From contig JAHJNP010000123.1 of NCBI GenBank assembly GCA_018820745.1, positions 1 to 11,589 on the forward strand: a stretch of DNA of 11,589 nt, given 5' to 3'. The notes beneath the pieces are model-generated. The model did not search any database and was not told the DNA's origin. It saw only the letters and a list, made by a program, of their open reading frames with translations. Positions 1-6,507 of this stretch are shown here, one piece after another. Each line of letters opens with the position of its first letter. The stretch's first letter is position 1. The position numbers and the translations under genes are program-made. Origin of the DNA: Gammaproteobacteria bacterium. GTDB taxonomy: Bacteria; Pseudomonadota; Gammaproteobacteria; Burkholderiales; Thiobacillaceae.

Positions 1-162
1 CAGGTATGGGACATGAATTTCGATTCCGACACCAACGTCATCGACGTGGCGGTGCGCCGGCTTCGGGCCAAGATCGACGAGGGCTTTGAATCCAAGCTCA
101 TCCATACCGTGCGGGGGATGGGTTACGTTCTCGAAACGTCTCCGCAAGACCAAGCACCATGA
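1..162 (+). CDS. OmpR-family response regulator, C-terminal end (5' truncated by window edge)
   Basis: Only the last 53 residues are visible, read in frame from base 1 to a TGA at 160-162. They form the end of a winged-helix DNA-binding domain: the recognition-helix region contains [17 protein letters not shown] and the wing hairpin reads [11 protein letters not shown]. Both are typical of the OmpR/PhoB class and especially of metal regulators of the CusR/CopR/CzcR kind. The receiver domain lies outside the window. The stop overlaps the start of the next gene as ATGA, so regulator and kinase are almost certainly translationally coupled and form a two-component pair. By inference it activates metal-resistance promoters nearby. 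The exact metal (Cu/Ag or Co/Zn/Cd) cannot be read from this fragment. Confidence 0.92.
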   Translation, partial: QVWDMNFDSDTNVIDVAVRRLRAKIDEGFESKLIHTVRGMGYVLETSPQDQAP

Positions 163-1553
163 AGCCCCTGTCGCTGACCGCCCGGATCAGCCTGCTTTTC
201 GCAGTGGCCGCCTCCCTGGTTCTGCTGACGACAGGCTATTTCCTGACGCAAGTGGTGGATGCCCATTTCGAGGAGGGCGATCGGCACGAACTCAACGGCA
301 AGCTGGAGCTCATCCAGAATTTATTCAAGCACGCCACTAGCCAGAATGACCTGGATCTTCTCCCTCAACAACTGGATGACGCCCTGGTCGGCCACCATGG
401 TCTCGCGGTGGCGGTGACGGATGCGACGGGCGAGATCTGGTTCGCCTCCTCGGGCGCCGATTTTCCACAAACATTGCTGAATGACTGCCAGGCCCACCCC
501 GCAGGGTGCACGGCCGGCACCTTGCACCAATGGACACAGTCCGGGATAAGCTACCGGGGCATGGCCGTGTCGATGACCACAGGAAATGGCAAGCCTTATA
601 CGGTGGCTGTGGCACTGAACATCCAGCACCATATTGTCTTCATGGACAAATTCCGGTCAGTGCTGGCCCTCGCCATCGCTTTGGCCGCCCTGGCCACCGC
701 CGGCCTGGGCTGGATCGCCACCCGCTGGGGGCTTTCCCCCTTGCGTCGGGTCACCCACATGGTGGCCGGCATTTCCGCCGAACGTTTGGCAGAGCGCCTG
801 CCGGCTACGGGCCTGCCTACGGAACTCAAGCCCCTCGCGACCGCCTTTAACGCCATGCTGGCCCGCCTGGACGATTCCTTCCGGCGACTCTCCGAGTTCT
901 CTTCCGACATCGCGCACGAACTGCGCACCCCCATTTCCAACCTCATGACCCAGACCCAGGTGGCGCTTTCCAGTGCACGCAGCAAGGACGAGTACAAGGA
1001 AATTCTTTATTCCAGCCTGGAGGAGTATGAGCGCATGGCCCAGATGGTCGGCGACATGCTCTACCTTGCCCAGACCGACAACCGCCTGCTCAAACCGGGC
1101 GTGGAAAAAGTCAATCTGGCCAATGAAATTCAGGATTTGTTTGATTACTTTGAGGCCTGGGCTGAAGAGCACGCTGTTTCGCTTATCCAGACAGGATCCG
1201 CTACCGTTTCGGGCGATCGGCTCATGTTGCGGCGTGCGCTCAGTAACCTCATATCGAACGCCATCCGGCACACTCCGCCAGGCCATACCGTGCGGGTATT
1301 CCTGGGCAGGAACGGGGATACAGTCACCGTTTCTGTAGAGAACCCTGGCACTGAAATTCCGGTCGAGCACCTTCCCAGACTGTTCGACCGCTTCTACCGC
1401 GTCGACCCATCGCGACAACGCAAAAGGGATGGCGCCGGACTCGGGCTTGCTATCGTCAAATCCATCGTTGACGCGCATGGCGGCTCGATCACCGTGACAT
1501 CCGGCGACCAGAAGACCTGCTTCCAGATCACCTTGCCCGCATCGGCGAAGTAA
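159..1553 (+). CDS. Heavy-metal-type sensor histidine kinase (CusS/CzcS-like)
   Basis: This 464-residue inner-membrane kinase is full length for its family. It has a membrane segment at about residues 11-30, a periplasmic sensor domain at about 31-164, a second membrane segment at about 168-188 and a HAMP linker to about 240. The dimerisation/phosphoacceptor box [15 protein letters not shown] carries the phosphorylated His at residue 253. The ATPase domain shows an N box ([12 protein letters not shown], Asn363/Asn367), an F box (LFDRFYRVD, about 408-416) and a G box (DGAGLGLAI, about 424-432). The [10 protein letters not shown] wording and overall length match the heavy-metal sensor kinase family. 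The periplasmic part has two Cys (in [10 protein letters not shown]) and several His that could bind metal, which is inference. The start overlaps the regulator stop by 4 bases. The following CzcI-like gene suggests Co/Zn/Cd sensing, but Cu/Ag cannot be excluded. Confidence 0.95.
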   Translation: MKPLSLTARISLLFAVAASLVLLTTGYFLTQVVDAHFEEGDRHELNGKLELIQNLFKHATSQNDLDLLPQQLDDALVGHHGLAVAVTDATGEIWFASSGADFPQTLLNDCQAHPAGCTAGTLHQWTQSGISYRGMAVSMTTGNGKPYTVAVALNIQHHIVFMDKFRSVLALAIALAALATAGLGWIATRWGLSPLRRVTHMVAGISAERLAERLPATGLPTELKPLATAFNAMLARLDDSFRRLSEFSSDIAHELRTPISNLMTQTQVALSSARSKDEYKEILYSSLEEYERMAQMVGDMLYLAQTDNRLLKPGVEKVNLANEIQDLFDYFEAWAEEHAVSLIQTGSATVSGDRLMLRRALSNLISNAIRHTPPGHTVRVFLGRNGDTVTVSVENPGTEIPVEHLPRLFDRFYRVDPSRQRKRDGAGLGLAIVKSIVDAHGGSITVTSGDQKTCFQITLPASAK

Positions 1554-1558
1554 GTACA

Positions 1559-1933
1559 ATGCCTCGCATGCGCCGCTTCATCGCCCTGATCATCATGCTC
1601 GTCGTTCCGCTCCAGTTTGCCTGGTCTGCGGCTGCTTCTCTGCAGGGGCACATGGGGCAGAACGTGGCTGCCCTGGGCATACACGCCCACGATCATGACT
1701 ACCACGATGCCGGGCATGCCAATCACGACGCCACGAACGACAGTACGGATAACGACCACAACAAAGATGAGCATCATGATGGCCACTGCCATCATGTCCT
1801 CTCCTTCATCCTCCCGGAATCTGGCCCGACACCAGGCTTGATGCCATCCGGCGGACGGATTTTGCATCCGCCCGCTGTCTTCTTTACCCGCACGCCCCCG
1901 CTTCTCGACCGCACCCCTCTAGCGCGCGCCTGA
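1559..1933 (+). CDS. czcI: CzcI-like His-rich periplasmic metal-resistance protein
   Basis: This small exported protein of 124 residues has a signal peptide (MRRF, a hydrophobic stretch at about 7-22, likely cleavage after AWSAAA). A metal-binding-looking stretch follows: 12 His plus many Asp between residues 42 and 79, including HAHDHDYH and HHDGHCHH. The Pro-rich C-terminus ends in LLDRTPLARA. Signal, His/Asp-rich middle and Pro/Arg tail resemble CzcI, a periplasmic protein encoded just before czcC in Co/Zn/Cd efflux operons and thought to modulate them. The position fits: it starts 5 bases after the sensor kinase and is followed by a czcC remnant. By family habit Met4 (base 1568) may be the true start, and neither Met has a strong ribosome site. 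No catalytic role is expected. Family placement rests on pattern and context. Confidence 0.75.
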   Translation: MPRMRRFIALIIMLVVPLQFAWSAAASLQGHMGQNVAALGIHAHDHDYHDAGHANHDATNDSTDNDHNKDEHHDGHCHHVLSFILPESGPTPGLMPSGGRILHPPAVFFTRTPPLLDRTPLARA

Positions 1934-1991
1934 ACCAGCGAGCGTTTGCTCCAACGCTGCTTCACGCCGGTTTCCATCGTTCCGTTGGAAC

Positions 1992-2146
1992 GCCGCACTC
2001 ATGCAGCGGGCCTATGCGCTTGGCGAAGCGGAATTCGTCAGGCGACCGCAATGAACAATGCGCTGCAAGCACAGGCCACCGCCCTTCAGGCTTATTACGG
2101 CCTGCTCATCGACGCGCACCTGATTTGGGAATTGGAACATGAATAA
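1992..2146 (+). pseudogene. czcC: Remnant of czcC-like outer-membrane efflux (TolC-family) gene, C-terminal end, frameshifted
   Basis: Two reading frames carry adjacent pieces of the last helices of a CzcC-type protein. In the frame of the ATG at 2001, LMQRAYALGEAEFV reads out and then hits a TGA at 2052-2054. In the next frame, from about 2040, the protein continues as NNALQAQATALQAYYG and LLIDAHLIWELEHE to the TAA at 2144-2146. Together they resemble the conserved C-terminal helix of CzcC family proteins (long Ala/Leu/Gln helix, then YxxLxDAHxxW). The first 350 or so residues are absent, and the frame change implies loss of a few codons between the pieces. The remnant overlaps the start of the HupE-like gene by 8 bases. 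Because czcB and czcA are also missing here, the pump operon was evidently deleted, leaving this scar. Confidence 0.75.
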
Positions 2147-2876
2147 ACCATCGACTATGGCTTTCACGCCGCAACGGATCAAGGCCGCTTTGCGCGTCCG
2201 CTGGCTCACCTTCACCGCCCTTTTATTGCTCAGCTTGATAGCGACCAGCGCGTTCGCCCATGGCGTCGCGGAGGGCGACAAGCTGTTTATCGAACAAAGC
2301 AGCGGCATGCAACTGATCCCGTTCATTTACCTGGGCGCCAAGCACATGGTCACGGGTTATGACCATCTGCTGTTCCTGTTTGGCGTGATTTTTTTCCTGT
2401 ACCGGATGCGTGAGGTCGGAACCTACGTCACGTTATTCGCCATCGGCCATAGCGTGACCCTGCTGTATGGCGTCCTCAGCGGCACACATCTGAACCCCTA
2501 CCTTGTCGACGCCATCATCGGCCTCTCGGTCGTGTACAAGGCGCTCGACAATCTGGGCGGGTTCAAGCGGGTGTTGGGCTTTCAACCCAACACCAAGGCC
2601 GCAGTCCTGATCTTTGGCTTTTTCCACGGTTTCGGCCTCGCAACCAAGCTGCAGGAGTTCACGCTGTCGCAGGACGGACTGGTCGCGAACATCTTTGCAT
2701 TCAACGTCGGGGTCGAGCTTGGGCAGTTGCTCGCGCTGACTGCGATCCTGATTGCCATGGGCTTCTGGCGGCGCACCGATGCATTCGGACGCCAGGCATT
2801 CGCTGCCAATGTCGCTTTGATGGCCGCAGGATTCGTCCTGATGGGTCATCAAATGACCAGCTACTTCAATATCTGA
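2139..2876 (+). CDS. HupE/UreJ-2 family membrane protein
   Basis: This 245-residue polytopic inner-membrane protein has an N-terminal extension and a signal-like hydrophobic segment (about 22-40) ending in AFAHG, so His41 would be near the periplasmic N-terminus if cleaved. Several helices follow with His-containing motifs of the HupE/UreJ-2 family: GYDHLLFLFGVIFFL (73-87), IGHSVTLLYG (102-111), FFHGFGLATKLQ (161-172) and FNVGVELGQLLAL (188-200). HupE and UreJ relatives are linked to nickel or other metal handling, and this subfamily recurs in Co/Zn/Cd efflux loci. The transported substrate is not known from sequence. The start ATG lies inside the end of the czcC remnant, so the gene was probably translated together with czcC originally. 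A later Met (residue 7) is a possible alternative start. The anchor-protein gene follows after 13 bases. Confidence 0.88.
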   Translation: MNKPSTMAFTPQRIKAALRVRWLTFTALLLLSLIATSAFAHGVAEGDKLFIEQSSGMQLIPFIYLGAKHMVTGYDHLLFLFGVIFFLYRMREVGTYVTLFAIGHSVTLLYGVLSGTHLNPYLVDAIIGLSVVYKALDNLGGFKRVLGFQPNTKAAVLIFGFFHGFGLATKLQEFTLSQDGLVANIFAFNVGVELGQLLALTAILIAMGFWRRTDAFGRQAFAANVALMAAGFVLMGHQMTSYFNI

Positions 2877-2889
2877 TTAAGGATTCAAT

Positions 2890-3510
2890 ATGTCTTCATT
2901 CAACACTTACCCGCATCCAACGTTACCCCAACTGATCAAGGCCACAGGCGTGGCCTTGATCGCCGCAGGCGCCATCCTGATCACCATCGTGCTGCCGGCC
3001 GAGCATGGCATCGACCCCACCGGGATCGGGATGGCGCTGGGGCTGACAACACTGAGCACCAACAGCGGCGAGACCCCATCGGCCCTTCTTCCGGTCGCTT
3101 CCGCCGTTACGCCACCCAGGAATACGGCTGCGCTCGCACCCGTTGTGAAAATACCAGTAGCCACCGTGGCAGAAAGCGAAGTACCGTTCCGTAGCGACCA
3201 AATGTCGCTGACACTTCAACCCGGCGAGGGCTCTGAAATCAAGGCTTCCATGCGCAAGGGCGAACAATTCGTATTTGCCTGGGCAGCCGAAGGCGGCAAG
3301 GTCAACTTCGACATGCACGGCGAGCGGCCCAATGCGGGCGACGAATTCACCAGTTACTCGAAAGCCAGGCAGCACACTCGCGCTCAGGGGATTTTTGTCG
3401 CGCCGTTTGACGGAACACACGGCTGGTATTGGCGCAACCGCGGCGATAAACCGGTTACGGTCAAAGTCAACGTGAGTGGTTTTTACGAGAAGCTTTACCG
3501 GCCGAAATAA
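2890..3510 (+). CDS. Single-pass transmembrane anchor protein of metal-resistance loci
   Basis: This 206-residue protein has a short cytoplasmic start (with YPHPTLPQLIKATG), one membrane helix at about 19-35, and the conserved-looking segment LPAEHGIDPTGIGMALGLT just after it. A Pro/Ala-rich linker at about 60-105 leads to a periplasmic domain of about 100 residues rich in aromatic and charged residues (FAWAAEGGKVNFDMHGE, GTHGWYWRNRG, VSGFYEKLY). I recognise this layout as the family usually annotated only as 'transmembrane anchor protein', commonly next to HupE/UreJ-2 genes and czc or cus efflux genes. Its molecular function is not established. The start is supported by TAAGGA 7-8 bases upstream and by a 13-base gap to the HupE-like gene, so the two are likely co-transcribed and may form one membrane complex (inference). 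Confidence 0.82.
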   Translation: MSSFNTYPHPTLPQLIKATGVALIAAGAILITIVLPAEHGIDPTGIGMALGLTTLSTNSGETPSALLPVASAVTPPRNTAALAPVVKIPVATVAESEVPFRSDQMSLTLQPGEGSEIKASMRKGEQFVFAWAAEGGKVNFDMHGERPNAGDEFTSYSKARQHTRAQGIFVAPFDGTHGWYWRNRGDKPVTVKVNVSGFYEKLYRPK

Positions 3511-3529
3511 GAACTACCGGCCCAGACCA

Positions 3530-3631
3530 ATGCACACAAGTACACCTTTCGCTGGCACGGGCCGCGACCGCAGGCCGAAATACGGCGGCGTGGTGCACGA
3601 GGTCAGGAACGTGACCTACGAACTCAAATAA
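3530..3631 (+). pseudogene. Short remnant resembling the N-terminal part of a small exported czc-locus protein
   Basis: A 33-codon frame starts at an ATG 19 bases after the anchor gene. Its second half reads KYGGVVHEVRNVTYELK and then stops at TAA 3629-3631. The pattern (K-Y/H-G-G-V-V-x-E-V-x-x-x-x-Y-E-L) resembles the start of the mature region of small periplasmic proteins found in Co/Zn/Cd efflux loci, and of the N-terminal domain of some CzcB-type adaptor proteins. In those, the chain continues well beyond this point. Here it ends at once, and only 13 bases separate it from the permease gene. The first half (HTSTPFAGTGRDRR) is not a convincing signal peptide. I read it as the leftover of a gene cut by deletion. 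It could also be a chance short frame. Confidence 0.45.
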
Positions 3632-3644
3632 TTATGATGCCCCA

Positions 3645-4706
3645 ATGTCATCCCCTTTGAAAGATGTGCGCTCGGCCATCTGGCCCGCCCTGGCTGCGGC
3701 CGCCCTGTTCGGCGGCAGCACGCCGCTGGTCAAGCTGCTGGTGGGCGAGTTGCCGACCTTGCTGCTGGCCGGGCTGCTCTACCTGGGCAGCGGGCTCGGT
3801 CTGGCTGCGATCCGCCTGCTGCGGGATCGCAGCTGGAAACCGAGCGGGCTGGCACGCGGGGAATGGCGCTGGCTTGCGGCTGCCATCGTCTTCGGCGGGT
3901 TGCTGGGGCCGGTCCTGCTGGTATTCGGCCTCACCCATACCGATGCGGGCGCTGCCTCCCTCATGCTCAATCTGGAGGCGGTGTTCACGGCCGTGCTGGC
4001 CTGGGTGATCTTCAAGGAAAACGCCGACCGCCGCATCGTGCTCGGCATGCTGCTCATCGTCGCGGGCGGTGCGGTGCTCGCCTGGCCCGCCGCCGGCAGC
4101 GGGGCGCCGGACTGGATCGGCCCCCTGGCCATCGCCGCCGCCTGTCTGTGCTGGGCCATCGACAACAACCTGACGCGCCGGGTTTCCGGTTCGGACGCCT
4201 TGTTCATTGCCGGAGCAAAGGGCTGGACGGCCGGCGTGGTCAACACCAGCCTCGCCTTGTTACTGGGGGCATCCGTGTCTGCCTGGCCTACCGCAGGCGC
4301 AGCCTTGGCGGTGGGCCTGGTGGGCTATGGCTTGAGCCTGGTTCTTTTTGTGCGGGCGCTGCGTGGTCTAGGCACCGCCCGCACCGGCGCCTATTTCTCC
4401 ACCGCACCTTTCATCGGCGCAGCCATCGCCATTCTGCTGCTGGGTGAACCGACGCCTGCTCCGTTCTGGCTGGCAGCCGGACTCATGGGTGCGGGAGTCT
4501 GGCTGCATCTGACCGAACACCACGAGCACGTGCACACGCATGAGCCGCTCGAGCACACCCACCCACACGTACACGACGCGCATCACCAGCACGAACACGA
4601 TTTCAACTGGGATGGCAGCGAGCCGCACAGCCATCCCCATCGGCATGCAGTCATCACCCACAAGCATCCACATTTTCCGGATATCCATCATCGCCATGGG
4701 CATTGA
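3645..4706 (+). CDS. EamA-family (drug/metabolite transporter superfamily) permease with long His-rich tail
   Basis: This 353-residue permease carries two EamA repeats (about 11-140 and 155-290), giving roughly ten membrane helices. Family-like segments include FGGSTPLVKLLVG near the start, THTDAGAASLMLNLEAVFTA at the end of the first repeat region, and AYFSTAPFIGAAIAILLLGE in the second. The chain does not end after helix 10 as usual. It continues with residues 291-353, of which 24 of 63 are His (EHHEHVHTH, PHSHPHRH, IHHRHGH). The tail is predicted to be cytoplasmic or periplasmic depending on helix count, and probably binds a divalent metal. Placement directly after metal-resistance genes supports a role in metal or metal-complex export or sensing, but the substrate is unknown. 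The start at 3645 has no clear ribosome site. A downstream stretch (4707-4848) shows no gene. Confidence 0.9.
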   Translation: MSSPLKDVRSAIWPALAAAALFGGSTPLVKLLVGELPTLLLAGLLYLGSGLGLAAIRLLRDRSWKPSGLARGEWRWLAAAIVFGGLLGPVLLVFGLTHTDAGAASLMLNLEAVFTAVLAWVIFKENADRRIVLGMLLIVAGGAVLAWPAAGSGAPDWIGPLAIAAACLCWAIDNNLTRRVSGSDALFIAGAKGWTAGVVNTSLALLLGASVSAWPTAGAALAVGLVGYGLSLVLFVRALRGLGTARTGAYFSTAPFIGAAIAILLLGEPTPAPFWLAAGLMGAGVWLHLTEHHEHVHTHEPLEHTHPHVHDAHHQHEHDFNWDGSEPHSHPHRHAVITHKHPHFPDIHHRHGH

Positions 4707-4803
4707 GCCCAAACCGAAGCGTTTCCCCTGAAGCGGCCAGCAGCCACCTGATCAAGGCTGAGAAGGGATTCCCGCCCTCGTCAAGGCGTCTTTTTCTCGG
4801 CAT

Positions 4804-4831
4804 TTGTTACATTCGGATTAATTCAAATAAG
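4804..4831 (+). promoter_or_regulatory. Possible sigma-70 promoter ahead of the PiT pseudogene
   Basis: TTGTTA at 4804-4809 and AATAAG at 4826-4831 each match the consensus boxes in 4 of 6 positions with a 16-base spacer. They lie in the most AT-rich stretch of the neighbourhood, about 18 bases before the ATG at 4849. This is a weak call made by eye. Confidence 0.25.
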
Positions 4832-4848
4832 CGGAAACCCATTGCAGC

Positions 4849-5112
4849 ATGGAACTCGAAAGACTCTTGATGCCGGAACAAGCCGCCAATAAGGGACGAC
4901 GAGAAATGTTCCGGCTGGGCACTGCCTTATTTTTCCTGATGGGAATCATCCTGTTCATTGCCATGCGCGGCGGCGAAATCAATTACGCCTAGATGGTCGC
5001 GCCCCTGCTCGCCGGGGCGCCGGTCTCCACCACCCATTCCATCGTCGGCGGCGTACTTGACGCCGGCGTCGCAGCCGGGGTCGTAGCGAGCCGGCGACGC
5101 AGCCGTGCATAG
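4849..5112 (+). pseudogene. Internally deleted PiT-family inorganic phosphate transporter pseudogene
   Basis: The first 47 codons (4849-4992) start MELERLLMPEQAANKGRR and contain one hydrophobic segment (LGTALFFLMGIILFIAM), like the N-terminus of the beta/gammaproteobacterial PiT phosphate permeases. A TAG at 4990-4992 ends this piece. In the same frame, immediately after it, an ATG opens 39 codons containing GAPVSTTHSIVGGVLDAG, which is the hallmark motif of PiT transporters, normally found well over 100 residues further along. It then degenerates into VVASRRRSRA and stops at 5112. The GANDVANN signature that should lie between the halves is absent, as are all remaining helices. I therefore read an internal deletion plus loss of the 3' end. 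The first piece could still be expressed as a 47-residue membrane peptide, but nothing indicates a function. Confidence 0.75.
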
Positions 5113-5249
5113 CCTCGGTCGACGGGTGGCTCATTGCCACACTTGATCTAGCATGAAATGAGTGACGCCTCATGTGAGAAATACCTTTTCAAATCGGTTT
5201 CTCGAGAATAGCGCTCACTCACCCGAGTGAAAATTTCAGGACAACCATC
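5113..5249. other. Non-coding stretch between the PiT pseudogene and the Host_attach gene
   Basis: No plausible gene is seen here. With 4707-4848 and the PiT pseudogene, it makes a 543-base region (4707-5249) without an intact gene. It contains two small inverted repeats (ATGAG at 5158-5162 with CTCAT at 5169-5173, and the one listed at 5215-5230) and probably the promoter of the downstream gene. No clear -35/-10 pair stood out. Confidence 0.5.
5215..5230 (+). promoter_or_regulatory. Perfect inverted repeat in the leader of the Host_attach gene
   Basis: TCACTC (5215-5220) and GAGTGA (5225-5230) form a perfect 6-base-pair stem with loop ACCC, ending 19 bases before the start codon at 5250. 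It could act as an operator or as a leader hairpin next to the ribosome site (AGGACA at about 5239-5244). Function is not known. Confidence 0.35.
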
Positions 5250-5687
5250 ATGACCAAAATCTGGATTCTCGCCGCGAACAGCGGCAACGCTACGCTATTT
5301 GCCGCGGACTCGCCGACGGCGCCTTTGACCGAGATCGAGACCTTTGACAACCCCGAGGCACGCGCGAAAGAGATGACGCTCACCAGCGACCGTCCGGGCC
5401 GCAGCTTCGACAGCCAGGGAGAGGGACGCCATGCGATGGCGGTCGAGGTCGAGCCCAAGGAACAGGAGCAGATTCGTTTCGCCAAGTTGATTGCGGACCG
5501 GCTTGAACAAGGGCGCGCGGACAATGCCTTCGAGCGTCTCGTGGTCGTCGCGGCGCCCGCGTTTCTCGGCCGGCTGCGCGCGAATTTCGGCGCGCCGCTC
5601 AGTTCACGGGTGTCCCTGGAGATTGACAAGGACTACACGGCGCTGCGACCCGAGGCCTTGCGTGCCCAGCTACCCGAGCGGCTTTGA
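5250..5687 (+). CDS. Host_attach-family protein (conserved, function poorly known)
   Basis: This soluble protein of 145 residues has no signal peptide or membrane helix. It begins TKIWILAANSGNATLFAA, a buried beta-strand start typical of the family annotated as 'protein required for attachment to host cells' (Host_attach). Further family-like parts are the region DRPGRSFDSQGEGRHAM (about 48-64), the strand FERLVVVAAPAFLGRLR (about 94-110) and the end with EIDKDYTAL. Members are widespread in free-living proteobacteria, so the attachment name, which came from plant-associated bacteria, is probably not its general role. The fold has been compared with release-factor/RNA-binding-like domains (from memory, not tested here). 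The start is supported by AGGACA just upstream. It is followed by a 78-base gap before the phosphatidyltransferase. Confidence 0.85.
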   Translation: MTKIWILAANSGNATLFAADSPTAPLTEIETFDNPEARAKEMTLTSDRPGRSFDSQGEGRHAMAVEVEPKEQEQIRFAKLIADRLEQGRADNAFERLVVVAAPAFLGRLRANFGAPLSSRVSLEIDKDYTALRPEALRAQLPERL

Positions 5688-5765
5688 GCGCGGTTCGATG
5701 CCGAGCGACACGAACACGAATGGCCGAGTGCTCTCTGCACGTCAGCGACGACGAGATCCCGCGTC

Positions 5766-6386
5766 ATGAAGCCAGGCAAGCATCTCTCGATGATCCGCAG
5801 TTTCCATCTCGCGGACTGGGTTACGCTGGGAAATGCAGCCTGCGGCGTCAGTGCGATATTTGCTGTGATGCGCTATTTGCAGAGTCAGGACGTGCAGCAC
5901 CTGTTGTTTGCCTGCGCCCTGATTCCACTGGCGTTTGTACTCGATGTCTTCGATGGCCGCATTGCGCGTTGGCGCCAGCAAACCTCGGCGCTGGGCGGCG
6001 AGCTGGATTCCCTGGCCGACGTGATCTCCTTTGGCGTTGCGCCGGCGGCCATCGCCTATGGTGCCGGCATGGACGGACTCTGGGACCGTGCGATTCTGGT
6101 CTACTTCGTGGCATGCGGTGTGAGCCGCCTGGCCCGTTACAACATCACCGCCGAGGCCCTGGCGCAAGGCAGCGACAAGGTGAAGTATTTCGAGGGAACG
6201 CCGATCCCCAGCGCCCTGCTGCTGGTCATCGTCATCGCCATCGCCGCCGGCTATGGTGCGATCGGCGACCGTCTCTGGTTTGGGTCGATCGAGATCGGTC
6301 CATGGCGACTCCACCCGCTCGTGCTCATGTTCGCAGTGTCCGGCTCCTTGATGATCAGCCGGACGCTGCGCATACCGAAGCTCTGA
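5766..6386 (+). CDS. pssA: CDP-alcohol phosphatidyltransferase, phosphatidylserine synthase type
   Basis: This inner-membrane enzyme of 206 residues joins a CDP-diacylglycerol-derived phosphatidyl group to an alcohol, most likely L-serine, the first step towards phosphatidylethanolamine. The catalytic signature DG-x2-AR-x8-G-x3-D-x3-D is complete: Asp63-Gly64, Ala67-Arg68, Gly77, Asp81, Asp85. The serine-synthase flavour comes from the N-terminus HLADWVTLGNAACGVSAI, the segment SLADVISFGVAPA (82-94), and CGVSRLARYNI (about 117-127) with YFEGTPIPSA. About six membrane helices are predicted and the C-terminus ends in a short basic stretch. The start at 5766 is chosen for length. Met9 (base 5790) is possible because the ribosome site is weak. 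The usual neighbours of pssA (psd, ilvC) are not present. Other family members such as phosphatidylglycerophosphate synthase fit less well. Confidence 0.85.
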   Translation: MKPGKHLSMIRSFHLADWVTLGNAACGVSAIFAVMRYLQSQDVQHLLFACALIPLAFVLDVFDGRIARWRQQTSALGGELDSLADVISFGVAPAAIAYGAGMDGLWDRAILVYFVACGVSRLARYNITAEALAQGSDKVKYFEGTPIPSALLLVIVIAIAAGYGAIGDRLWFGSIEIGPWRLHPLVLMFAVSGSLMISRTLRIPKL

Positions 6387-6412
6387 GCGCTTTGCTGCCT
6401 CGATCCGCCTGC

Positions 6413-6435
6413 CACGCAACCCGGCCGGGTTCGTG
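6413..6435. repeat. Long inverted repeat downstream of pssA / in the transketolase leader
   Basis: A perfect 14-base palindrome AACCCGGCCGGGTT (6418-6431) is flanked by CACG (6413-6416) and CGTG (6432-6435), giving an 11-pair symmetrical element with one unpaired C at 6417. It lies 26 bases after the pssA stop. With no T-run after it, it is not a classic terminator. A protein-binding operator or a mRNA-end hairpin is possible. Confidence 0.5.
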
Positions 6436-6488
6436 CCGATTGCGGAGTACGACATGAATGACCGGGGTTGTGGCCATCACATCTGCCA

Positions 6489-6507
6489 ATCCTTCAGGCG
6501 GAAGGAT
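6489..6507. repeat. Perfect inverted repeat in the transketolase leader
   Basis: ATCCTTC (6489-6495) and GAAGGAT (6501-6507) form a perfect 7-base-pair arm separated by AGGCG. It lies about 100 bases ahead of the transketolase start. It may be an operator for a dimeric regulator or a leader hairpin. There is no T-run for a terminator. Confidence 0.4.

Noticed and set aside
657..1559. Long open frame on the minus strand (about 300 codons) opposite the sensor kinase
   Set aside because: It is a GC-rich antisense shadow of a well-conserved kinase gene. The translation shows no recognisable domain.
4540..4706. His codon-rich stretch considered as a DNA-level repeat
   Set aside because: The CAC/CAT pattern follows from the protein's H-x-H sequence. 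Spacer codons vary and there is no regular DNA repeat unit.
4771..4798. Possible intrinsic terminator: CGCC / GGCG followed by TCTTTTTC
   Set aside because: The stem is only 4 pairs with an 8-base loop, too weak to call although a T-run is present.
4707..5249. Possible insertion-sequence or attachment site in the gene-poor gap
   Set aside because: No terminal inverted repeats, target duplication, transposase fragment or tRNA end were found by eye.
5684..6457. 257-codon + strand frame overlapping pssA in another frame
   Set aside because: The pssA frame has a full catalytic signature and membrane helices. This one is Arg/Cys-rich with no domain.
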